Assembly (NCBI GenBank): GCA_930367205.1 | Contig: OV884011.1 | Coordinates: forward strand, 103,407,139-103,471,138 | Length of the DNA: 64,000 nt | Origin: Acanthosoma haemorrhoidale | Taxonomy: Eukaryota; Arthropoda; Insecta; Hemiptera; Acanthosomatidae | Direction: 5' to 3' | In this document: positions 37,492 to 52,500 of the stretch, piece after piece | How the letters are laid out: each line of letters starts with the position of its first letter | Numbering within the stretch: the stretch's first letter is position 1 | Made by a program: the position numbers and the translations under genes | The notes under the pieces: model-generated | Told to the model about the DNA's origin: nothing | What the model saw: only the letters and a program-made list of their open reading frames with translations | Databases searched by the model: none

Positions 37492-40400
37492 TACTAGGAA
37501 AAATTACAAGATTTAATTAAAATTTATATTTTCAAGAGACAATCCTGAATTTTGCACTTAATGACAAAAGTTCTGTTTAACATTGAACAGACATTAACTG
37601 AACTGTTCTGCTGGTACTTACTAGTGAAATTTTCTCACTGCCTCAATTTAGTGCAACTGCAAAGTATTCGTAATTTTTTATTACAGCTTTTGTAAAACTA
37701 CGTAGTTAAATTTATACTTTTATTCATAATTTGCATATATTTATAATACGTAACCAATTTAATTTGATACTGCATTTCTTCATCTCCGTCAATTTTATAG
37801 TGCAGAAGCCTACTAATGTGACTAAATTAAAGACTGTGGATGACCCATGATTTACAAGTTCAATACTTATGGATAGATTAAATTTTCAACAACATATATA
37901 ATTCATATGAGACCTTAAACAAAATCTACAAAATAAAAATTATACTAAATTAATACAGTATTTTTTTTTTGTGAGGATACTTCCTGTGAGAGATTTTGTT
38001 GTGTTTGCCATTATCTTGGATTGACGTAATTAAATTTGTGTCCGCAAAATGATGTATTGTTGTGCAGAAGGGATAGACTTTGGATAGTTGTCTATGATTT
38101 TTATATAAATGTTTTGGACATCTCCTAACTTGTAGTTGTAAGTTTACAACTGGAGCTTCAGACTGGCGATCCCTCAGACAAATTAGGAAAATTTCATAAT
38201 TGTTATATAAATGTTATATTAAGTATAAGTTTATTTTTTTCAGACATCAGTAAATATTTTTAAACTTATTGTATTATAAGCCATATTTCAGCAATTTGAA
38301 GGTAGGATGATAACCTGTAGATAACCCATCCTCTCTAAGTGTTAAGTTGTTGTATCAAAGGTGTTAAACTTCAATGAAAAATGTTATTAACTATGTTAAA
38401 AAGCGATTAAAATTTACTAAAAAGATTGATTGATTAAATAATTATTAGTTAACATCTTAAATAAATTAATTTGTCTTTGCAGAAACACCATTTTAAACTA
38501 TTCAAGGCTTAACATGACGGAAGGATAGTGTGGCAACCTACACCAGCTCTTCTCTAGGAGGGGATTTAACTCGATAAAATTTCTTTCTTCCCAGTACAAC
38601 CGGTAAATACCCAACTCCTGGGTAGTATGCCTAATGGTTCCCACCTGAAAAGTGGAGCACATCACCAACCATCGGATGGGTAGCTTGCAAGAAAGTATGT
38701 AGATATGGTTGGAAGCTAGTTGTGGTGTAGTCTTGAGGAATACAATAGTTTTGTCTGCCCACAGTTATCTATTCCTCTAGTTAAACATAGAATTATTAAG
38801 TACAATATATTATGTATTGATATTAAATTCTAAAGTAAAAATGTTCACTTAGCTTAGAGGATAGCAGACAAAAGATTTTTATTGATAAAGGACAGATGTC
38901 CATAAGGTTGGGCATTGATAAAATCATTTAAGGAACTATTGTAATTTACAGGGTTATTAAGAAATGTCACGAGGTCTGACGGAAAAATGAGCCCCATATA
39001 AATAAATAATTTCAATTTTCAAATCTATTTAGTTTTTTTTTTAAAATTAAAGGCTTAATAATAGTTATTATTGACTCTATAGTGAACTTATACTATAGTA
39101 AAAAAAGAAAAGTACACTATCAACAGTTTAAATAATAAATATGAAGATTTTTTATTTTTTTTTAAAACCAGTAACTGTTGTTTTGTTTTCTGATATAATT
39201 AAAAATTCATATTATCTCATTATGATAAATTAATTTTGATAACTGCAACAGGAAGTTCACTTATGTGTCAGAAGGTATTGCCTAATGTCTGATGGGTTGC
39301 AATGGGTATCAGATGTCTCACCGCATTTATCAATGTCTATATTGACCATTTTGCCTCCACCGACTTAGTAGATTTGTACATGTACACCGATGGGATGGCA
39401 ATAGTGACATCTGTTTGACGATGCAAACCGATCACTCAAAGGCTCAAAAAGTCTATAACCATAGCAAATAGTTCTTTCACCAATAGAAATTAAAAATAAA
39501 CATTGAAAAAACGGAAGCAATCCTATTCACTGAAATTAGACCCAAATTAATCCCAGAAATTAATTTAGGAATCATAATGGTACCAGACTGTAAAGTACTT
39601 AGTGTAATTTTTGGTAATGGCTTAACATTTACTCCTTAGATAAATTCTATTAGAGCATAAGGCTGCCATCTCATTGCTGTTTCTATTCGTTTGTAAAACA
39701 TTAATTTATAAAATGAAACAATAATTTATAAAATGCTTGTCATCGTAGAGTATTACCTCTACCAGTAACTTCCTTAAGCTACAGAGAATACAGAAACTCC
39801 CTTAGGCATACCACCACCTCTCAACTACATGATTCTACTGAGACTGACTTTATTTATAGCATAGCAGCATAATGCAATCAAAGGTTTCTTGAAAATTGTT
39901 AGTGAAGCAGCAATCATTTAGTAAAAAATGTGCATAATGTATCAACATGGAAGTAGATACATAAAGAAATTAATTTTATTTTCATTCATTATAAAATTTA
40001 CTCATATTTGCCGAGTCCAAAATGAGAAGTTCTACTTTTATGAAAGTTCAGAGTTCTTTGTCTTACATAATATTTGATAGTGGTCATAAAAATGATTCAA
40101 TCAATCCCAAATTTTAGATGGTTCATCTATAAATGACAGGATATATATTGAAAATAATTGACATTATGTAAAATCAAATATGAAAAAAGTCGGCCAAATA
40201 AATGAAAATATTTACCAACTAAATATGATTAATAAAAGCGATTTTTTGTGACCAACAGGGTTTAAAAAAATGAATATACTGTCATGTACAGAAATCTTGG
40301 AAAAAAGGAAATAACATAACATGAAAGCACCCAGAACTAGCAGGGAAGAACTTGGTCAGGAGGAACAGCTGCAGTTTGCTGGTACTAGGTTCACTATGCT

Positions 40401-40505
40401 CCAATGATTTAGTGAGATCAACTTAAACATAGTAACACGTTGCTCCTACCTGCTAGCTCCTAGCTGAAGGAGTTATGACCGGCCTCTGGACACTCTCACT
40501 CTCTC

Positions 40506-40559
<54 letters not shown>

Positions 40560-43500
40560 TCCAATATAACGTTTCAGATATTTAGGTAACATTAATATTA
40601 AGTTTTTTTACCATAATTATTTCTATCTCTTTTTTTTATCTGTAAAGAAAATCATTCAAAATATTATGTCAAATTTAAATCATTTCAAATTTATTAAAAA
40701 ATATAGATTTAAAAGCATCATTTTATTTCATTTAATAATAGAAACCAGGTCTTGGGAATATCGTTACATATCATTGTTGAAAGTTTTGTTCACCTATCAG
40801 ACATAGGTGATTTAAAAGGAGGGAGGTTAATCCTTGCAATTGGGTCTGTGTATGAACAGTCGATTATCCTACCCCTTCCTTTTTTGATGTAACCTCGGTG
40901 GGTATAATCCTCGGGATTTGAATAGAGACATAAAAATACATGATTCTGCCCAGCCCCCAATTACATACATTACAATACCGATTTATTATTTTTTTTAACT
41001 GTCATAAGGTTTTAAGAATGTCATATCCCGCTAGTGTCTGTCGATATTATTTCTTCACTATTTACCCCCTCTTAGCGTTTCAATATATAATAAAAAAAAA
41101 TTAGTTCAGAATCCATATAAAAAAAAATAGTTGATAACAATATAGAAGAAAATTATCGAGGCAACTGATCTATTTAGTCATATTTATTGCAAATTTTACC
41201 TCTTTTTAATAAAAAATAATCAGTGTAAAAATTACTTACTAATAGTAAGCTTGCTTGTTGAAATACAATAAGAGATATGAATAGCATTTGTAGGAATAAT
41301 CTCTTTGAATGATTGATAACACCTCCATATTTCTTTACTGATTAAAATCTGTGCACACTTACAGCCATTTAGATTTGGCATCAGGGAGATGGATCACTCT
41401 ACTAGATGTCAACACAGTACAATGTCCTCTACAGACATAAGATATGTTATGTAAGATGTACTTGTATAAGATTTCCCAACCACCTGCATTGTTTTGTAAA
41501 GGAGAGCTCAATTCCACATCTTCACCACATCTCTAGATTTATGGAGATAATTCCTATAGTCACCTACCCCCCCCCCCCCATATCTCGTGTCTGATCGGTC
41601 TGAAATTTTATGTAACATGTATTCTATAAGGAGGCGTCCCTATGTTAGCTTTCGGTTATAATAGCGGAAAATATGTGACAAAATAGTATTAATGTTCAAA
41701 AAATAGAATCCGTCCATTGAACTTAGAGACAGCAAGGAAAAAAAGATTAAAATGAATATACAAAACAAAGTATTATAAATCATTTATCAAGCTATTCCTT
41801 GTTCCTCAATTGCCATTCCAAGCTAGCTGTTCCTTGATTGACCTCAGCATTTGTGGAACACGTTTGATATAGTAAAACATTAACACCGAAGTTACTGATA
41901 TTACGTTACACTAGTTTCGAATTGGATTAAGCTAGGCTTATAAGATAGCGTATGAACTTGCATCGTCACGGGTAAGAAATACGAGCAAGGCTGCCAACAT
42001 TGAGATGCAGGAGGCACTGACAGCTAGGTGACGATACTGAATTGTGCCTTATCAATCCAGCTTCCATGTTCGAGGGTATCTTCCGTGTTGTCATCATCTG
42101 GTTGTCAAGGTCTTTCAATGGCTTGCTTAACCACGTAAACATGTTCTGATGTCATGTGGTATTATCAGTGTGATCTACTACTTTATCTCAAGGAATAAAA
42201 GGGTGTTATTCCACATTCGTTTCTTTTCACTAAAAATAATAGAACAAACGGAAGTAAATAGATTCTATTTCTTATTTTCGAAAATAAATTATGAATAAAT
42301 ACATGATTGAAAAGGTCTTCGTCATTATTCATTCCCAAATCTAACGATTGATGAACGACGGCCTTTAAGATGAATATCTTAAATCAATCTTATTTTCAAA
42401 CCGTTTACCGTAAACATAAAAAAATGAATTCGGGTAAAGGAGAAAATACGGCTAATGTTCAGCTAAAAAGAATGAACAAATTATGATTATACATCAGTAA
42501 TATCTTATTGAACGCAAACTCTACCTCTAATTTAGAAAGTTCCCAAAGAAATAAAATGCTTTATCCGGGTTTGGGATTTGAACCCAACTCCAGAAAATAA
42601 ACACATTTTGTATTTAATTATTCCTCTATTTCCTTACCCGGTGAGGTCAAAATTGTATGTTTATTAATATTTAACGACTTGACTAGACGAAAACTCGGAA
42701 CAGAGAGAACAGGAAGACCGGTTGTTTCTACAGTAAACATTAAATATTTATAAAATATATTAACCACTGTCATCACATTTCTACGAAGAAAACAATATTA
42801 GCACAAATGTTCCACTCCCTTCTTTAGAATCTTAATTAAACAGGTCTGGGATTTATATGTATCCCCAGAGCAAAATATTTGTTCTACAAGCAATTACTAT
42901 ACAATCTAAGGCATTTTAAGTAAATATATCTTCGGGTTACAAGTGAAACAGATTAAGTAAAAGACATGAATTTGAGAAAACGCTGATCAAAGATATGTTT
43001 TTACTTCATTGGTACTTACATTAAATTTACCATAAAACAAGTTAATAAAGATATGCATTTGTGGGTTTTATGGATTCCACCAATCGAAATATCTCCTTTT
43101 TGAGGTCAAGAAAAGCTAAAAACCCCCAAAAAATCGATATTTTTGACCTTGGGTTTCACTTGTAATCAACCCCACGATATATTACATATTTTAGTGAAAT
43201 CGCGTATTTTTAAATATTTCTATGAGAGTTTTGCATAATCGTTGTTAAATTAAAATTATTTTATTTATTTTTCTTTCAAAACCCCTTTATTTAAAAATAA
43301 AGTTACAAACAAATGAACAATAACATGAACAAATTCACAGATGTATGGCTCCTTTTCCTGCATAGCTTAAGATGCATTTGAAGGAGGGTAGAATTAAAAT
43401 TAAATTCAAAGATTTTTTTAAAGCTTAAATTGAATGATGAGAATTGCGTGTTAAATTATTGGAACAGGTTCCCTTATTTATTTTGACAATTAGGTTTATA

Positions 43501-46500
43501 ATTGTGTACTTTGAAAGATACAGTTTTGAGACAAACTGTGAGTCGAATTGTTCGTTTTCTTGGAGAACTGGACTAAGGATTGTTCACTTTTATAAATACG
43601 TAAACCCTTAACTTCACACTGATAATTTATATTGAGCTGTCTCTTTAGTTCAAGTTGTGATTTTATCCATTAAAAGTTATTGTTAACATTATTGAGTGGT
43701 TGGTAAATGATGCCAAAACTGCTGGCGAAATGTTTATAATACATAAATGTATATGTACATTTTTACTTTATTATTAATACTTATAAATCCCAGTCGTAGT
43801 TATTACTAACACGTTAGTATGTCTCTTTCAGTGATCATAAACTTGTTGACATAGAGACGGTACTTCACAACATTCAACTGAAGGCATGAAGGCACAAAAA
43901 CTATTGTCAACCTAATAATAATGATTATGAACCATCAATAAAATATCAATTTAAAGCTTTCGATATGATAATTAACCTTCAATCTAATAAATACTTCATT
44001 TAATTTGATAACCTATTTCGTTCAATGAAAATAGCCTTTTCTACAAATAAAAAGAGTCATTTGATTAGCGATGATGAGAAACCTTACAAGTCCACCAATC
44101 TAATTGTTATTTAATTTTTTTATGGAATTATACATAATTAGTCGAGGCATGAAATGGAACCTGTATAATTTTATAGTGAGGCCATAATGTAATATGGTTT
44201 TGAAAACGATCAACGTAACCCTGTAATAGTGTAGAAAACTTAAATTTTTCTAAACCTTCATCAAATCTAAAACATCAGAACATTCTATTTTGAACAAATA
44301 TCAACCAGCAGGTCTAATCAGAGGGGCTGTGGAATATAAATTTTCTGTTTTAAAATAAATCATTGAAGATTGTTATTGGAGAACCTTCGGACTGTGATGA
44401 GACGAATGTACCTAGCCTGCAAGCGAGTGACTAAGACTTGTCCACTTGCCAGGTCTTCCGCTGACTCTCCGAATTAGAGCAGCCACTTGGATATCACAAT
44501 TGTCTCTGCTATTTGAGGTAATTTCGCACCAAAAGTGAAGGACTCGACGACTGGCGCCGCGATCTCGTGCTACAACACATGATGCAATGCAATAGCACCG
44601 TTCTAGTATAGACTTTTATATATGATACAATGTATGTAAGGTTAACTACTATATAGAAAATTATTATTTATATTAAGAGACAGAAATTGTCTAGATGAGA
44701 GTGGCCTAAGTGCAGAAGTCATTTACTGACTTTTATAAAAGTTGGTTTGACAGGTAACATCCTTTGGGTGGTTATCAGGCCTTCGAGAGGTGTTAGGATC
44801 ACGTCCCAGCTCGGTTTAATGTAGGTGTTAAAAAATATTTCTTAACACAAATAAATCAAAAAGGAGCCGCACACACAGGACATATAGGTAAAGGTGTGCG
44901 AGACTAGATAGTAAGAGGTGCAGCTCGTTCTTACTCGTTCGGGTTTGGTCCCCCGTAAGCATCGCGCTTAATTTGGATTAATTACTTTGGGATTGAAGTA
45001 AGTGGGACAATATTAAATTGATTATATATTACTGAGCAAAACATATTATAGTATCACTTTACGCTAATGCAATACGCTCAGGATTTTATAGAGGAATCAA
45101 ATATGTTAAATGGTTAAATGGCATCCCTTTAAAATCAAGTGTTATAATTATTCATCTTGAGTGTTTCGGTGAAGGTCTGAGGGTGAGTTAGGTAGGTATA
45201 TAAAAGGATATATGTATCCGTAGAAACGATCCCTTATATGTTTCCTTACCTTTTATGTATTTGGATACAGTAGAGTATACTAGACACATTAGTATGTTGG
45301 TATGGAAGTAGATATCCAGAATCAGTAAAAACCCGAATTAAAAGAACTTAGCAATACTTGGGCTGACCCAATGGACAAATCTGCACATCTGCAATGATAT
45401 TTTAGTTATAAGTCCATCCATAACCGTCAACCAATGGTGGGCGAATGAAATTAGGCTTAGAAAATAAGAAATGCTCGTGAGGTTGTATCACTCTCACTTG
45501 GCCGAACTGTTTTTATGTTATGGTCAATGTAGCCATGCCCCCCTGTTTTTTATATACCGATCACTGAGAAATAATTGCATATTCCCAATAAGGTTCTCTT
45601 TTTTAAAGGGCGGTAGGGTTAGTATTGATCCTTCTACTCCCTTGAGGTAAAATCAGTAGCTAATCCGATCTACCTAGCATAGACCACCTAACAGCTACGT
45701 CAGCAATCTTATTGTTTCTATGTGAACCGTTGTCTTATTTTTAATTTATATTTTAACAAGAACCGACTATTAAAATATACTTACTTACATTTCAAATAAA
45801 TAATAGGCTTATGTCTATGGATGTACACTTAGGGACTGCTGGGGGATTATAAAACTAAAAATACCATTTCATTGCCATCCTGGAGTACATCGACATTTTG
45901 ACCGAAGCTAGAAGCATCGCCATTAGTGTAGATCCATCATCTGAAGGTATTGAAACAAAAAAATGGCCATCACCATGCAAGGGCCGTCCCCTTTTTATTG
46001 GCTTAGAAGATATAAAATGTATTTTTTTTAAATATTGGAATAATGTGTTCATATTTTTTACGATGATTATGGGAAAATGGTTAAAATGTGAATTGGGAAT
46101 TTGTCTATAAAGGATTTCTTTTATTCAGTTTTCATAAAAATAATACTTCCTATATTTTCGATCAAACGTTTTTGAGAATTGGCTGGAAAAGCAAAAAAAT
46201 TAGTTTTATTAAAAAAAAAAAAAGGTCCTCAGTTAGTTATATAAAAACAACAGAAACGAATTTTGAGAGTCAGACTTAAGCTTTTTTTTAAAAAACCTAA
46301 AACTGTACATTGTGCAACCATTTTGTGTAACGTAAAACACGATTTTAATGACAGTTTTAATACTTTATTCAATTAGAGGTTGAAATATACGTAAGGACGA
46401 CAAGACGTTTGATCTGATGCCCTACTGATATGATAGAAAGATATTTTTTTCTTTTTACTAGCCCTTAATGTTTAGTGGAGTTCATAAACTGAGCCCTAAA

Positions 46501-49500
46501 AATTATTATTAGTTACTATCCCGATGTGCTTTTCTAATTGTAGTCCACTAAACCCCCCCCCCCAACATATTATATATATTCAAAATTACCAAGTCAATTT
46601 AATTTTAAAGACACAATAATTTACTGTCTAATTATTTTTTCATAAATCATAATCAATCCGTTTTTTTTCTTTCATAGCCCCTTCAAATTTACAGATAATT
46701 ATAGATCCTTAGGCGAATTAATCAATCCGTTTCATAACACAAAAAACATGGTTTAACTTCGACATTTTCATTATGCGGTATGGAGAAATATGTCCCCTAT
46801 ATCTTATGAAGAATAACAATATTTATAAATAAAAACAGTATAAAAAATAGTCCGAAAATTTAGATTTTAAATATAAGTAATTACAAAATAGTAATTTGTC
46901 AACTAATATCTATAAATTTATTTAACGGTTTAATTTATTTAAAATATATCTAATTTATATAATAAAAATTATATCTTTGTTTTTAAAAAGTTTTGTTTAA
47001 CCCAGATTTTAAACTTATCATTACTTATTCGTTATAATAATAGAATCGCGATATAATTAAAATCCGGTTAAGTAGAGTAGTTACAATTTATAATTTTGAT
47101 CAGATTATTAACTTTTTACACCATTTAGCGACATAATACCTAGCTATCACACATTCAATCTCGTATTGTGTTACTTCAGACTCGAAGTGCATATTTATAA
47201 CGTTCATCCTCATTCTCCGTCCTCAGCCAGTTTGTATTCAGAGTATCCGCTTATTGGATTGGTTACAAGGCTAACGATCCGTCTGAAATTCCAGTTTCCT
47301 TTTATAATCGCTCGATTTAAATAACTTTATGGCCAGCAGTAAAAAAAAGAAAACACAACACCGATCAAATTGTACGTCTATTGTTAGGGGAGATATACCA
47401 TGCCTCCATGATGTGCTCCTCATTTGAATTCCAAATGAGCCACCAGCTGAAGGAACATTCTACTTTCGGTACCGCTTATGAGATGAGTAGACGGAGGTTA
47501 TTTTGTACGGTTTGTTCTTTTTTTAACCTGTTGGATTACTGAGATGAGTCGTTGCTCGAAATAATGCGGAAGGTATTACCGTCATCCACTTTACCTTGAT
47601 GGCCATTATGGATAGATACATGACCCATGGAATCACCGCAATATCGCTGTCATTTGTCGAGTGATGGATTATACTTACTGCATTGTTTATTTCTTTATTT
47701 ATTCGCAACTTCTAATGTAATTCAAATAAGTATGACAACAGTATGAATGACCGGGTGAGCACATGTCACTCATGTCGTCGTACTATCAAATTATTTCTAA
47801 TTTCACGGCTAGCTATTAACTCAAAGTGGTATACTTTGGTTTGCTTTAATTTTACCAATAAAAATGCCTCCTGCTAAAAAAGCATAAAAGCTAAAAAGCA
47901 CTCCACAGCAATGTCGGGTTATTCCTGGACCATATCTCTTGGTCCAGGCTATATGAAGTCTTCATAGAGGGCATGTAGAACCAACTTGGGAAGAAAGCAT
48001 TCTAATGAGACTGTTGGCTTAAGTGGCCGTGGAGTTTTTTATGAAAAAAATAAGTAATCAGTCATGTTTGATAGATAGAAGGGCGTTTGTCATGCTCTGT
48101 AGGAAGATGGACTGTAAAGTGAAAAGTGAAGTCTCACCCCACTAACTACACAACTACTGGGAAAATGGGGGTTTTATATATTCTCACCTCATTAAATAAA
48201 GACAGTTTCGAGTGGACACAATGGTATCCAAAATGTATCTTTTCTTCAGTAAGTTTGTGTCTGATGTGGGTCTTTAAAGCAAATGTCTGTCGCTGTACAG
48301 TCCAACATCTGAGTCTCCCGTTGGGATAGATTCGTCGAGGAGTATGGGTGTATAGGTACTAGACCTTAAATTAAACATGACATATAGCTGAGAGGATGGC
48401 CTTCGGTGGGAAGATAGGGAGGGTCCAGATCCTTGGGCATTGCTCGACACCCTCCAGTGGAAGGCAACAGCACAAGATGGCAATACTGGCGGAAGCAACT
48501 TGACGAATCCGAGACTAGTTGCACCGTCGTGGAGAAGAAGAAACATATGGGCCGATCATCGTGGTAATGGAAATAATTAGATTTTACGCTGTCCAGATTT
48601 TCCGGGGAATGGAAGACATCCGCATTTACGGATTAAAAAAACCAAGTTACCCATATCTTGAATTGAAATCCAGAAGATTCTATTATGTTTTCATGTAATC
48701 ATAACCAATCAGTCTGTTTATAAGTCATTGGAGGGCGCTCCACAGCTCTATCAAAATGGAGGATTGCCGATTGCGGGGGATCTCAGCTTTCGCACATACA
48801 ATCAACTCCGGTCTGAGATTATAATTAAAATACTTAAACCTGGAGTGGGCAGAGCTACAGCAAGATGAGACAATGCTCTCCGTTTGTTTTCCTCGACACA
48901 ATTCTCTTCTGGGGGTGACTGACTGGGGCTTATTATCCTTTGTGGGCTCGGCCTGTATCGCAATGAGTCAAGCCTCTCGACCATGTATCATTCAGTGCAG
49001 TCTGTAGCGCACGGAGGAGTAATTAGTCATGTATTGTCTCTTTAACACTACATGGAACAAGATCGTTTATTGTCAAATCTCTTATACATATATTAAATTC
49101 GTAATGCGATTTACTAGTGAATTGAAGATTATTTTAAATACATTTTCCTCTGCGGATCAGGAACGAGCTTGATTTTATCTTTCATTACTTTATCGGAAAA
49201 TATTATCAAATAAGCTTAAAATACTACTCGACTTGGGGAATTAATGGAAAATTGACGATTAAATGATAATTATTTGCGTTTTAGTTTTCAATACTTCATT
49301 TCGAGAATACCACATCTAAATTTTTGTATTTTCAACAAATGAAACATGAATACAGGTTGTTTATAACGTCAAATCGATAACCCCTAGCAATTTGTTGAGT
49401 TCAGCGAACCAGACTCGAATGGCCAGAGGCTGTAAAAACAATAAAACCTATCTGATATTTCAAAACTAAATTCAATTACACCCTCGATTATATGATAAAT

Positions 49501-52500
49501 TTTGGATAACATATCATAACCGGAATATTCTTAAAAATAAAGTGAAAAATCCACCTCATATCTATTAATTAACCGGCCTGTCTATGTATTTTTAAATTTT
49601 TCAATAGAAATCGGATATTTAACTATGTTATTATGTAAAACAAGCTGACCTAAACAATAGTCATTTTATTTTTAGTATTTAATCAAATATTAGTTATGAA
49701 TTAAAATCTGATGTTTGAAATATTTATACTTTAACTAAGTAAAGTTCCGAAAATGTTCTCATGTTTATACGTGTCATCGTATCGGCCCCTGTTAAATTGC
49801 TTATTAACAAATTAAAAAAAAATTATAATTGCACGGAATGCATTAATACAACAAAAAAATAAAACCTATTCAAAATGGCTTGAACTACCTTAAATACCCA
49901 ATTTCTATTTTTCTTTTTTTTTGCCATATCTAGTGTTTAGTTTTTTTTACCATAGTCTAGTCAGGAAGAAAAAATTAGAATATAATTACATAAGTAGCTT
50001 CTCAGATGTTACATAATCTACCTGTTTAAAAAATCTCCTTTCGGGCTTGGCACTAAAACCAAGTAATTTGCGTCGGTGTTAAAATGTAAACCTTGCCTGA
50101 ACTCTATTGAAACAGCACAATACAAAGGTAGCTCTCACCGTACTCTCCTTTCTTATCAGACCATCGAGGTCAGAAAACTTTCCCTCGGCTACTAATGACC
50201 TGCAGCTGACCCGTCAGTAAAGAGGTGCTTGGACCTTTCACCTCAAAAATAAAAACTTATCATTCTATTTTGTTCGAGCCAGCACAATTCAACTTTTGTT
50301 GAATGGATAAGTTGTTTCAGGCAACTCACTTTGTCAGAACGATAATTTGCAACGCCCAGAAGTTTGCCAGGTCTTTAAGAATGTATTCGATAGATCGTTT
50401 TCAATAGTTTTTTATTAAGAAGAAAAAAATGTGAAAGGTGCCAGATTCACTCATACATGATACTATTTCATCTAGCTGGTTCCTTCCGAATTTCTAGTAA
50501 CCATATATTTTCTATAAGGGTCACCTCGATTCTCTGGAAAAAAGAGGACTTTGACCAAGGGATTATTTAATTTTACACTTACTTAAATAACACGTTTGGG
50601 GAAACGGAGCACGGATTTACGGGCAAGCGAAAAAAAAAACGATAGAGAGATTTCTATCGAGTCTTCTGACAAATAATTGCTGTACCACCATAAATAAATA
50701 ACCGAATAAAGTACAGAGATCTATAAGTACAGGCTGACATCATGACATTGTACACTTTGATGAAAAAATATCTGGCCAATCGAACCTACTGATACAACCT
50801 TCCACTATCCATCACTTAACTATTCACGAGGATTCAAGAGAAGTTGAAGTAACGGTACAAGTTTGAGTAGCGATCCCTAGATGCCTCACCTTCATGGAAT
50901 TATGCCATACCTATTCTATTTTGCCATCAGCTTCTATTAATTTAGCCACATAACATTTTGAAACAAAAACGTCAGAATTATTTTAATGGTTGTTTACAGG
51001 GAATTTATTTCCCCGTCTATTACAAATGCGCATAGCTATTACGTTCATTATAGTAATTTTCTAACTGCCATTTAGCAAGTTGAATCCAGGTAAAGGGGCG
51101 CATTGCTTCATATATTATGATATAAATTGGCGGGATTATTACACAAACGAGCATTACTGGTTAGATTTCAAGGGTTATTGGATTATAACCTATACTTAAA
51201 ATAAGATAATGGTTATTATAAAGAATTGCAACATGTCAGGAATGAGTTTGTTTCTCGAAAGTAAGAGATGAATTAGAAAAAGTAGCGAACACAATGTTAA
51301 TGTTTTTGGAATTGTAGTTTATAAAGTCATCACAAATCTTTTCCACTGTTAATCGAAAAGTCAAGATCTTCAATTTGGTACCCTACTTAAAATTATAGAA
51401 ATATATTGTTTCTTATTGACACTTTTATTGATATAGCAGTATATAACATGAAATGGGGCCTCTATATAAAATGTCATGTCTCTAGGTTTAACTTTTAAAG
51501 ACCAGAATAGACCAACCAACAGGCAGTCAGACCAGTCGAAAAACCCTAAAATGGGGAATCATTCTAGAATACAAGGATGGCACGGTAAAAACCTGCGTTC
51601 TTTTATATATTTTATTTTAAATAGGGTTTCCAGTAAAAGCATTAGTATTTGCTTAATTATCTTTATTTCGCGTTCTATCTGAAACAAAACCTTTTTTCAT
51701 ATCACTTGTGAACTAAATTGCATCTTTATACATGTATTTATAAACGAAATCAAGGAAGTCGCAATTGAAGAAATATGAAATCCTCACGGGCCTTAAGAGC
51801 TTAAATACTTACTTAAATAATTGCGAAAACACTAAATACATTTATGTGGTAAACAACCCTTGTCACTGGAAAGATAAAAAGAAATTGTAAATTGCAAAAA
51901 TATTGACCAAAAAAAAATTGGGTCCCATGACGATGATCTACGAGTGCTGTTATTGGCTCTCTTAAAAATATTTTTTGAAATTCCTTCGAACTAGTTTTGT
52001 GTTACCGTCTTCATCACATAGACATATAATAACAACATCTTATTTGGCCCCTGTAAGAAATCTTCAATGCTACTGTTATTTTTTTATTTTTTCAACTTAA
52101 GTTTTGTTTTCATACTCCCCTTTATTGTATATTAACCAATACAGCATAGATTTGACTCACCGGCTACCCTCAAATTATCAAATTATAGTGAAAGAATAAT
52201 GATGGTTGAATATAATAAGAGAATGCACATAAGACGATGTACATTTCAATGCGTGAATCGCTACTTTTGAAACCAAATCAGGACACTCTACTTTTTATTT
52301 CTGCCATATACCATCGTTTCAACAACGTGACAAAATTCTTTTAATTTATTACTAATTTTAACTAGTTAAAGTAATAAATATACATAAAATACATAAGATT
52401 CTGTTACGAATGGCGAAATTAATAAAATGGTAAAATATTAGTACCAGTATGATAGAAAGCACAAAGCCAGTGTTGCTACCTTAAGAAGTGTATGAAGAAT

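Noticed and set aside
44755..44830. B-box-like GGATCACGTCCC
   Set aside because: The A box and spacing are too poor to support a SINE or tRNA.
45855..46110. 65-70 codon frames on both strands near 45.9 kb
   Set aside because: Both strands look weakly coding, but I could name no family; it may be repeat-derived, and there is no support for a gene.
48274..48984. 90- and 60-codon minus frames (Ser/Pro-rich)
   Set aside because: No recognised domain, start context or splice pattern; treated as chance frames in a less AT-rich patch.
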